A DNA stretch of 40,095 nt from an uncultured Akkermansia sp. (GTDB lineage: Bacteria > Verrucomicrobiota > Verrucomicrobiia > Verrucomicrobiales > Akkermansiaceae). Below the pieces are notes generated by a model, which ran no database searches, was not told where the DNA came from, and worked only from the letters and a program-made list of their open reading frames with translations. Position 1 is the stretch's first letter; every line of letters starts with the position of its first letter. Positions 11,643-18,382 of the stretch are shown in pieces. The stretch is from NCBI GenBank assembly GCA_947588735.1, contig CANQAD010000013.1, positions 1-40,095 on the forward strand, read 5' to 3'. Made by a program: the position numbers and the translations under genes.

Positions 11643-12611
11643 TCAGGCGAGACCGACAGCTCTGCGCACACGAGAAAGAGTATAGGCGGCTTCCTCGCGA
11701 GCGCGGGAAGCTCCGGAGCGCAGAACATCATCCACGTATTCGGGATGGGCAAGGAGCCAGGCGCGTTTCTCACGAGCTGAGCGGAAGTATTCCCAGTACG
11801 CCTCAAAGAGGTCTTTTTTGAATTGGCCGTAGCCGAAGCCGCCGGAGCGATGGCGCGCGAGCATGGTGTCGTAGTCTTGCGGGGAGGCGAAGAGCTTGTA
11901 GAGTGCGAGGATAATGGAATGATCCGTAGGCTTGGGTGCCTCCAGCGGGGTGGTATCGGTGATAATTTTTTTGTTGATCAGTTTACGTGTTTCCTTTTCA
12001 TCGCCGAAGATCGGGAGAGCGTTACCGTAGCTTTTGCTCATTTTCTGTCCATCCAGTCCGGGGACAATGGCGGTGGATTCAGAGATAATGGGTTCGGGCA
12101 GTTTGAAGAGTCCCGGGCCGAAAGCATCATTCATCTTCCCTGCCAGGTCTCGGGTCACCTCCAGATGTTGCTTTTGATCTTTACCTACGGGTACGGCATC
12201 AGAATTGTAAAGCAGGATATCAGCCGCCATCAAAGCCGGGTAGGCAAAGAGCGCATGGGTGGCGGCGATACCACGAGCCATTTTTTCTTTGTAGGAATGG
12301 CATCGTTCCAGAAGCCCCATCGGGCACACTGTAGAGAGAATCCAAGCGAGTTCGTTTACTTCTGGCACGGCAGATTGCTCGAAGAAGACAGCTTTCTGCG
12401 GGTCAAGGCCGCAGGCAAGAAAATCCACAGCGAGAGAGCGGGTGTTCTCGCGCAGGGTTTGAGGGGAGGCCATGGTAGTCATGGCGTGGTAGTTGGCGAT
12501 AAAGTAGAAAGCTTCCCCCTTGTGCTGAAGTTGCACAGCCGGAAGGATAGCGCCGAAAAAGTTGCCGATATGGAGCTGACCGCTGGGTTGGAGACCGGTG
12601 AGAAAACGCAT
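11643..12611 (-). CDS. trpS: Tryptophanyl-tRNA synthetase
   Basis: A class I aminoacyl-tRNA synthetase charging tRNA-Trp. The 322 residues start MRFLTGLQPSGQLHIGNFFG with the HIGH-class signature at H14-N17, and carry KMSKS at 190-194 (GLDGQKMSKSYGN). The length fits bacterial TrpRS. ATG 12611 is chosen because the catalytic fold begins right there; a longer frame to 12677 would overlap the upstream gene. It lies 7 bp after the thioredoxin-like gene, so the two are co-transcribed from the far side. Confidence 0.96.
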   Translation of the reverse strand: MRFLTGLQPSGQLHIGNFFGAILPAVQLQHKGEAFYFIANYHAMTTMASPQTLRENTRSLAVDFLACGLDPQKAVFFEQSAVPEVNELAWILSTVCPMGLLERCHSYKEKMARGIAATHALFAYPALMAADILLYNSDAVPVGKDQKQHLEVTRDLAGKMNDAFGPGLFKLPEPIISESTAIVPGLDGQKMSKSYGNALPIFGDEKETRKLINKKIITDTTPLEAPKPTDHSIILALYKLFASPQDYDTMLARHRSGGFGYGQFKKDLFEAYWEYFRSAREKRAWLLAHPEYVDDVLRSGASRAREEAAYTLSRVRRAVGLA

Positions 12612-12618
12612 GATTGAA

Positions 12619-13221
12619 TTAGAGTTGAGGGTTAGGACCCGGCAGAGTATCAGCCGGGGAGTCTTGGGCGTCGTCATCGCGTGAAAGGATGCGGTGCAGG
12701 TAACGACGCAGACTTGCGGCGTTATAGGCGCCTTCGATGGTACGTAACTTTACGCCTTCAGTGTAGAGGATGGTCGTAGGTACTTTGGTGATGTGGAATT
12801 GTTCTGCGAGGGCGGGGTAGGAATCAGCGTTCACGTCCACGACTTGGACGTGTCCCTTTTCTTCTTGAGCAAGCTGCTTGAGTTCGTGGATCATATCCGC
12901 CGAATGAGGGCACCAGGGAGCAGTGAAACAGAGCCAGAGGGTCCGACCAGATACTCCGGTAACTTGGCGAATATCTTGGCCGCTGTAGGTGCTGTAGAGT
13001 TCGTAGCGCGGTGAAGTGTTGAGTTCTGTCGGAACCGGGACGAGGCTGTTGGGGCGCACGTCAAGCGATTCGGGGTTTGGTTGTGGGGCCGGACGAGCGA
13101 TGGAAGTCGGAATGTCTTGAGCAGCGTCCTGTTCTTCATCAGCATCATTGCAGCCAACGAGGAAAAAACACAGAAGCCCCAGGATAAACTTGCGCCGACG
13201 GTTAATCACGTGGGGTATCAT
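12619..13221 (-). CDS. Thioredoxin-fold lipoprotein with a CPHS active site
   Basis: 200 residues. The N-terminus has RRRKFILGLLCFFLVGC, a lipoprotein signal with the lipobox cysteine at C24, then an acidic and Pro-rich linker to about residue 70. A thioredoxin domain follows: LWLCFTAPWCPHSADM, VVDVNADSYPALAEQFHITKVPTT with the cis-proline, and a C-terminal helix. The active site reads C104-P-H-S107, so the resolving cysteine of the usual CxxC is a serine; C98 lies six residues earlier. This suggests a monothiol or non-redox role (inference). It would be anchored to a membrane facing the periplasm. It is co-directional with trpS, 7 bp upstream of it. No clear promoter was found. Confidence 0.85.
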   Translation of the reverse strand: MIPHVINRRRKFILGLLCFFLVGCNDADEEQDAAQDIPTSIARPAPQPNPESLDVRPNSLVPVPTELNTSPRYELYSTYSGQDIRQVTGVSGRTLWLCFTAPWCPHSADMIHELKQLAQEEKGHVQVVDVNADSYPALAEQFHITKVPTTILYTEGVKLRTIEGAYNAASLRRYLHRILSRDDDAQDSPADTLPGPNPQL

Positions 13222-13259
13222 CTCTCTTTTGCAAAAAAGATGGAAGCCGATAGTGTGTC

Positions 13260-13803
13260 CTACATGCGGCGTTGGAGGGGAGGAGTCTCGGCGAACAGCA
13301 GAGATGGAGTAAATCGGGCGATCCCCCGAGCCGGAAGCTGTATCAACTCATCGAATCGTGGATGGCACGGGCGGTGAGGTTTAACTTGCTTGCGGCGAAA
13401 GGTGCCGAAGTGGGCGCCCTGGACGACGTTGGGCTCGTGCAAGCCGGAGCGAATAGCACGCAAAATGGCACGGAGAACCATGTGAGCTGAGGTTGGGGTC
13501 AAGGTCCCAGGGCAAACGCATTTGAAAGAAGTTCATCAACGGAGAAAATGGCCTTGTTGGCTGATATTATCGTTGATACGCATCATAAAATGACAACAAG
13601 CAGTCATCGTGATGATGGCTCTCAAGAAATCTCCTGCCTACGTTCATGATTCGAAAAAAACTGCGCAACGCGCACATGATCAATAAATCGTAATTCGTAA
13701 CTCGTCAATCGTAAATAGCAACCGCATTTCCTAATGCGGTTGCCCTGGTCAAGGTCCCGTCAAACTTGACAGGAATAGCATGGGGTAGATCCGTTGTGTT
13801 CAT
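13260..13803 (-). pseudogene. HU-family DNA-binding protein gene split by an R1 element
   Basis: Read on the minus strand, an ATG at 13803 opens MNTTDLPHAIPVKFDGTL, and the frame is then broken by R1 copy 4 (13508-13747). If the element plus one copy of its 10-bp target duplication is removed (250 bp), 294 bp remain: 97 codons and a TAG stop at 13260-13262, without any other change. The rejoined protein resembles HU/IHF: helices in TPTSAHMVLRAILRAIRSGL, then the HU core GAHFGTFRRK, the DNA-binding arm ending FDELIQLPARGIARFTPS, and a short tail. The size (97) is that of an HU protein. As it stands the product would be truncated; a TTG at 13502 could at most give an N-terminally shortened protein. 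The remainder of the 13222-13815 gap holds nothing else. Confidence 0.8.
13508..13747 (+). mobile_element. R1 element copy 4, reference copy with perfect 10-bp target duplication
   Basis: 240 bp from CAGGGCAAACGCATTTG to ATGCGGTTGCCCTG. The direct repeat GTCAAGGTCC stands exactly on both sides (13498-13507 and 13748-13757). Terminal inverted repeats match over about 15 bp with one mismatch (CAGGGCAAACGCATT against CAGGGCAACCGCATT). It contains the palindrome CATCATGATG, four heptads of the AWTCGTM type (13686-13713) and a closing hairpin, but no coding capacity. These are the features of a MITE. CAGGG ends with 8-10-bp duplications are reported for the ISAs1 family, a possible parent (inference from memory of family traits). 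Confidence 0.9.
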
Positions 13804-13815
13804 GGATGCGAAAAT

Positions 13816-14619
13816 TTAACGGCGTGAGCGCGTGGTGCTGGCCAGAAGACGCAGCGCGTAGTACACCAGCATAGCAATCGAGGAGAGAGCCGCAGCCACA
13901 TACGTCATGGCTGCCCACTGAAGGGCGGATTGGGCGTGTTGGTGCATGGCAGGGGAAGCGAGCTCGGAGTTACGAATCCAAGACAGCGCGCGGCGGGAGG
14001 CATCGAACTCCACCGGCAGAGTGATGAGGGCGAACACCGTGGAACTGGCAAATAGACCCAGACCAACCCACGCCACCAAAGTGCTACCGCCCGAAGCAGC
14101 CAGTACCAGTCCGACCATGAGCACAAATTGACCGAGACGCGAACCGATGTTGACCAGGGGAACCATGCGCGAACGCATACCCAGCCAGGGATAGGCTTTC
14201 GCGTGTTGCACGGCGTGGCCACATTCGTGCGCTGCCACTGCCATGGCAGCAACAGTAGCTTGGGAGAAGACAGCATCAGAGAGGTTCACTGTGCAATTGG
14301 AGGGGTTATAGTGGTCGGTGAGTAAGCCATTCACGTGGGTGATCTGTACATCCTGGAGCCCATGTGCATCCAGCATGCGGCGCGCGACTTGAGCGCCGGT
14401 GAGTGCAACGGGCTCGGCAGAAAATCTCTTCATGCTGGCCATCATGCGATTTTGGACGACGGCACCGATGAGACCAACTATGATCAGGATGACGAGACCA
14501 ACCAAGGAGGCGGAATCGGGTGAGCCGTAGATATACGGTGAGTGGGTGTAACCCATCGATCCGTAGTCATAGGCGTATTGTGCCAGAGGAAACAGAGCAA
14601 GGGTGAGCCAGGGAATCAT
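13816..14619 (-). CDS. YugP-type membrane zinc metallopeptidase
   Basis: 267 residues with an N-terminal hydrophobic stretch, a second helix (about 38-57) and two or three more near the C-terminus (about 160-200 and 235-258). The zinc motif HECGH lies at 131-135, preceded by the family block DHYNPSNCTVNLSDAVF and followed by AVQHAKAYPWLGMRSRMVP. These marks identify the zinc metallopeptidase family including Bacillus YugP (DUF/PF04298). Substrates are unknown. The start overlaps the queG stop as ATGA, making this the last gene of a three-gene operon Sel1-queG-yugP. Confidence 0.9.
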   Translation of the reverse strand: MIPWLTLALFPLAQYAYDYGSMGYTHSPYIYGSPDSASLVGLVILIIVGLIGAVVQNRMMASMKRFSAEPVALTGAQVARRMLDAHGLQDVQITHVNGLLTDHYNPSNCTVNLSDAVFSQATVAAMAVAAHECGHAVQHAKAYPWLGMRSRMVPLVNIGSRLGQFVLMVGLVLAASGGSTLVAWVGLGLFASSTVFALITLPVEFDASRRALSWIRNSELASPAMHQHAQSALQWAAMTYVAAALSSIAMLVYYALRLLASTTRSRR

Positions 14620-15530
14620 GATGGGGAAGGGGAAGAGAAGACATGAATGTTACGGCGTAGGTGGTCTGAACCGGTGCGACGCATCGGCGAGTTGGCAAGG
14701 AGGCTTGCCCATTCGTCCTCAGGCAGATCAGCCAACTGCGTTTCCGGCATGGTGGCGAGGCGAGCGGGCATGAGCAGATGCGGATCCACCGCATGGGTGG
14801 GGGGCAGACTGTTCCATGGACAGACCTCCTGGCAGGCATCGCAGCCGTATAGATGTCCGCGCATGGCCTCTCGAATCTCCGGCGGGGCAGAGAGTTGCTT
14901 GCTCTCAATGGTCCAGTAGGCCAGGCAGCGACGAGCATCGCAGCGACCGTTTTGCAGGGCGTGCGTGGGGCAAGCTTGTTCGCAGCGATGACAGGAGCCG
15001 CAGTGATTGCGCATGGGGCGGTCTGTTGGGAGCGGCAGAGTTGTCAGGATGCATGAGAGAAAACAGAATGAGCCGCCGCGGGGGCGTACGAGAAGACCAT
15101 TGCGTCCGATCCAGCCCAGGCCGGCAGCTGCGGCAAAAAAACGCTCACTCACCGGACCAGAATCGCTGAAGCATTTCTGGGAACCACCGTAGAATTGCAG
15201 TGTTTCATCTAAATCAGCCAACTTGGGAGCGAGCAGCTTGTGATAATCCTCCCCTTGAGCGTAACGGGCAACAGAACCTGAAGAACGTCGGGCATCCAGG
15301 CGAGGATATTCGTAGGTGAGCATGATGACGCTGCGTACTCCGGGGAGCAGTAATGCGGGATTTTGCCGCATGGGCAGATGACGTTTTAACCAGTGCATAT
15401 CCGCATGGCAGCCATCGTTTAGCCAGCGTGGTAAAGTATCCCCCTGATCAACGCAGGCCGGAGCAACGCCCACGGCGGAAAAACCGAGTTGCCCGGCAGC
15501 GTACCGCACGGCTTGGTGGGCTGCATTCAT
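14616..15530 (-). CDS. queG: Epoxyqueuosine reductase
   Basis: Catalyses the last step of queuosine biosynthesis, reducing epoxyqueuosine in tRNA with cobalamin and two 4Fe-4S clusters. The 304 residues show the flavin/B12 fold in the N-terminal half (SDSGPVSERFFAAAAGLGWIG with the catalytic aspartate region near D123) and the ferredoxin-like cysteines C177, C180, C183, C187 and C230, C233, C237 (HCGSCHRCEQACP, CDACQEVCPWN). It lacks the longer HEAT-like tail found in some homologues, which is normal for the short form. It is translationally coupled on both sides by ATGA overlaps. Cobalamin use links it to metH in the same window. Confidence 0.95.
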   Translation of the reverse strand: MNAAHQAVRYAAGQLGFSAVGVAPACVDQGDTLPRWLNDGCHADMHWLKRHLPMRQNPALLLPGVRSVIMLTYEYPRLDARRSSGSVARYAQGEDYHKLLAPKLADLDETLQFYGGSQKCFSDSGPVSERFFAAAAGLGWIGRNGLLVRPRGGSFCFLSCILTTLPLPTDRPMRNHCGSCHRCEQACPTHALQNGRCDARRCLAYWTIESKQLSAPPEIREAMRGHLYGCDACQEVCPWNSLPPTHAVDPHLLMPARLATMPETQLADLPEDEWASLLANSPMRRTGSDHLRRNIHVFSSPSPS

Positions 15531-16519
15531 GAGTGAGCATTTGCGGCACGCAACAGGGGAGGTTCCATACTGCTGCGCAGGGCAGGCGCGAGCGGCAGGG
15601 CGTTCAGCACGCGCAGGGCAGCGCGTGCGAGTCGCTGTTGCCAGGTGCTGACGGATGATTTTTTAACGCGGAATGCCATGCGCTGCATATTGGTCGATGC
15701 TTCGCGGCAACCGAGCTCAGCGGCGAGGCGGTAGTAATGCAGGGCCACAGAAGGGTTCGGTGCGACTCCCAAACCGCGCTCATACATGAGTCCAAGGTTG
15801 TTGATGGCACGTGGATCGCGCCACTTCAATCCTTTGTTGTAGAGGAAGAGAGCTGTTTTATAGTCTGGACCGCCGTAGATACCCATGCCCTTCATGTACA
15901 TGTAGCCGGCGTAGAAGAAGAGGTTTGGGGTCTCGGGATTGCGTTTTGCGAGCCATTTGAGGACCAAAATCGCAGCTTGGGGATTGCGGGATGTGCCAAT
16001 GCCACGCATAAGATATCGGGCAAGTTCTGCGCGGGCTCTCGGGTTGCCCATATCGGCTGCTTTGCGCATGTTTTTGAAAGCGCTTTTACAGGCCTGACGC
16101 GTACCGCGCTCCTCCTCGTAGCAGGCGAGACGGAATCTTGCCTCAGCGGCAAGTGTACGGTCTGCAGACAGGGTTGCGATTCGGTTTGCCCAATCTGCCG
16201 CTTTCCGTTTGTCAGCCGCAATCCCTTTGCGTTTACCCTCGTACACGTCGAGCAGCAAAAGACTGGCCGCTGCATGCCCCGCTTTTGCGCAACTCTCCAA
16301 CATGGTGGTTACACGAGCTACATCTTTGTCTGCAGGATCATTGAGGATGGTACATGCTTGCTCGTAGAGACGCTGGGCTTCCCCGGTGGAAATGCGGGTG
16401 GAGGGTGAGGGAGAGATTGCAGGTTTGGCAACACTTGTCGGGTCCGTGCGTGACCACACTGCCACCGAACCACCGATGAGCAGCATGACCGCCAGCATAC
16501 CTACAATTTTTTTACGCAT
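15527..16519 (-). CDS. Sel1-repeat protein, membrane-anchored or secreted
   Basis: 330 residues. An N-terminal hydrophobic segment (MRKKIVGMLAVMLLIGGSVA) serves as signal peptide or anchor. The rest is alpha-helical with Sel1-like repeats, for example AEARFRLACYEEERGTR, NPRARAELARYLMRGIGT and AINNLGLMYERGLGVAPNP followed by SVALHYYRLAAELG. Such solenoids mediate protein contacts, often in envelope stress or peptidoglycan-related complexes; the partner here is unknown. First gene of the operon with queG and yugP, whose functions do not obviously connect. The 57-bp stretch upstream, before R1 copy 5, must hold its promoter; no clear -35/-10 pair was identified. Confidence 0.88.
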   Translation of the reverse strand: MRKKIVGMLAVMLLIGGSVAVWSRTDPTSVAKPAISPSPSTRISTGEAQRLYEQACTILNDPADKDVARVTTMLESCAKAGHAAASLLLLDVYEGKRKGIAADKRKAADWANRIATLSADRTLAAEARFRLACYEEERGTRQACKSAFKNMRKAADMGNPRARAELARYLMRGIGTSRNPQAAILVLKWLAKRNPETPNLFFYAGYMYMKGMGIYGGPDYKTALFLYNKGLKWRDPRAINNLGLMYERGLGVAPNPSVALHYYRLAAELGCREASTNMQRMAFRVKKSSVSTWQQRLARAALRVLNALPLAPALRSSMEPPLLRAANAHS

Positions 16520-16576
16520 TGCAGGAGCCTTTTTAGCATAATTTTCACATTTTGTCTACGAGAATCATGGCGAGAG

Positions 16577-16816
16577 CTGGGCAATCGCATTTGAAAGAAG
16601 TTCATCAACGGAGAAAATGGCCTTGTTGGTTGATATTATCGTTGATACGCATCAAAAAATGACAACAAGCAGTCATCATGATGATGGCTCTCAAGAACTC
16701 TCCTGCCTACGTTCATGATTCGAAAAAATCTGCGCAACGCGCACATGATCAATAAATCGTAATTCGTAACTCGTCGATCGTCAATAGCAACCGCATTTCC
16801 TAATGCGGTTGCCCTG
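16577..16816 (+). repeat. R1 element copy 5
   Basis: A 240-bp copy between the divergent Sel1 and kinase genes. The left end is mutated (CTGGGCAATCGCATTTG), the right end is intact. Flanks ATGGCGAGAG and GTGGCAAAGC are only weakly alike, so no target duplication is claimed. The kinase promoter starts 18 bp beyond its right end. The 16520-16876 gap has nothing else. Confidence 0.9.
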
Positions 16817-16834
16817 GTGGCAAAGCGATTTGTA

Positions 16835-16863
16835 TTGACAATGCGTGGAGTAGCGTGTATATA
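16835..16863 (+). promoter_or_regulatory. Sigma70-like promoter of the sugar kinase gene
   Basis: TTGACA (16835-16840), 17-bp spacer, TATATA (16858-16863), 13 nt before the ATG. AGGGA lies just ahead of the start. Confidence 0.75.
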
Positions 16864-16876
16864 GGCAGGGAACGCT

Positions 16877-18274
16877 ATGAAAATTAACGCCAAATACACC
16901 CCTGAGTTGGATCCGAAGTTTATATCTCCCGCACTTTGGAACAAAGCTTTTGAAGAAAAAGTGGCGCAGACGCCCGGCAAACGAAAGATAGATATAGCGC
17001 TTACGCGCCGGGATGCGACGTGTTTTCGATGGAGTGGCGAGCTCCTGCCCGAAGGGGGAGAGAATGATGAATTGAACTTCCGGTATGTGGAGCGGATTGT
17101 GAAGTTTTTGCTCTGGATGAAGGGCGGGTGTACGGTGCTGGTGGCAGGGGCTGCCGAGGTGGCAGATGCGCTCGCCAGGACTTACTGCAAGGGCGGAGCT
17201 CGCGAGTTTGATTGGAATTTTATCGGCAAGCTCATCTATGATCAGCCGATTGAGGTGGTAAAGGTGGACAGCGTGGCAAAGTTACCGGCAGAGCACCTGA
17301 CGTCAATTTCTCTGGGGCGCAATTTAGATGGTTACCGTATAGGTTTTGACTTGGGCGGGTCGGATCGGAAAGCGGCTGCCGTGGTAAACGGCGAAGTGGT
17401 GTATTCCGAGGAGGTTGTGTGGAGCCCTTACCATGAGAAAGATCCTAACTATCATCTGGAGGGGGTGGACGACTCTCTGTTGCGTGTGGCCAAACACCTG
17501 CCGCAGGTGGATGCTATCGGCGGTTCGGCAGCCGGCGTGTATGTGAACAACGAGCCGCGTGTGGCCTCACTATTTCGTGGGATAGCGGAGGATGACTTCA
17601 AGAACGTGATACGCCCGATGTTTCATACTTTGCAGCAGAGGTGGAGCGAACGGATGGGCAAGCATGTGCCCTTTGATGTTGTCAATGATGGTGAGGTGAC
17701 CGCACTGGCTGGAGCAATGGGGATGAACGATGATGCTGTGCTGGGTATAGCGATGGGCACCTCCCTGGCATCCGGCTACGTGGATCCGGAAGGGCATATT
17801 ATGCCGTGGCTCAATGAGCTTGCCTTCGTGCCGGTGGACTATCAGGAAGATGGCGGTGTGGACGAATGGTCCAAGGACAAGGGCGTGGGGGCCATGTATT
17901 TCTCGCAGCAGGCGGTGGCGCGCTTGGCGCCGCGCGCCGGGTTTGATTTTGGTGATATGCCCTATCCTGAGCAACTCAAAAAGGTCCAGGCAGCCATGGA
18001 AGAGGGTGATGAACGCGCCCGTAAGATCTATGAGACCATAGGTGTGGAATTCGGATATTCCGTGGCCTATTTCGCTCGCTTCTACAGCGTGCGAAATCTG
18101 CTTTTCCTGGGACGCGTGGCGACGGGTGAAGGGGGACAAGTCATCATCGATAAAGCGAATGAGGTGCTGAGAGGTGAGTTCCCGGAGTTGAGCATCAACC
18201 TGTGCGTACCGGATGAGCGTACGAAGCGCCATGGTCAGGCGGTTGCGGCTGCTTCGCTGCCCAAGATAGGGTAA
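16877..18274 (+). CDS. ROK-like sugar kinase (putative hexokinase/glucokinase) with an N-terminal extension
   Basis: 465 residues. The sugar kinase/ASKHA ATP-binding phosphate-1 motif IGFDLGGSDRKAAAV lies at about 155-170, so some 150 residues precede the catalytic fold. Later blocks include DAIGGSAAGVYVNNEP, the phosphate-2-like VVNDGEVTALAGAMG and the adenosine-type GIAMGTSLASGYVD. The order fits ROK or hexokinase-type carbohydrate kinases. The substrate cannot be fixed; glucose or N-acetylated sugars are candidates. The N-terminal extension (KYTPELDPKFISPALWNK...) resembles no domain I can name. It has its own strong promoter and is followed after 108 bp by a protein kinase gene. Confidence 0.75.
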   Translation: MKINAKYTPELDPKFISPALWNKAFEEKVAQTPGKRKIDIALTRRDATCFRWSGELLPEGGENDELNFRYVERIVKFLLWMKGGCTVLVAGAAEVADALARTYCKGGAREFDWNFIGKLIYDQPIEVVKVDSVAKLPAEHLTSISLGRNLDGYRIGFDLGGSDRKAAAVVNGEVVYSEEVVWSPYHEKDPNYHLEGVDDSLLRVAKHLPQVDAIGGSAAGVYVNNEPRVASLFRGIAEDDFKNVIRPMFHTLQQRWSERMGKHVPFDVVNDGEVTALAGAMGMNDDAVLGIAMGTSLASGYVDPEGHIMPWLNELAFVPVDYQEDGGVDEWSKDKGVGAMYFSQQAVARLAPRAGFDFGDMPYPEQLKKVQAAMEEGDERARKIYETIGVEFGYSVAYFARFYSVRNLLFLGRVATGEGGQVIIDKANEVLRGEFPELSINLCVPDERTKRHGQAVAAASLPKIG

Positions 18275-18382
18275 GCCCCAGACCTCAAACCCCGAGGCGC
18301 CGGGTGGCACATGGTTTTTCCCCCGTGTGGGGGCAGCGTGTGCGCCCGAGAGTCACAATGATTCCGAGAGGAAACGAATACG

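Noticed and set aside
12619..13221. A standard thiol-disulfide reductase call for the thioredoxin-like gene
   Set aside because: The active site is CPHS, so normal dithiol chemistry is not supported; only the fold is claimed.
13720..13747. R1 closing hairpin as an intrinsic terminator
   Set aside because: The stem is followed by CCTGG and then flanking DNA, with no T-run in either direction at most copies.
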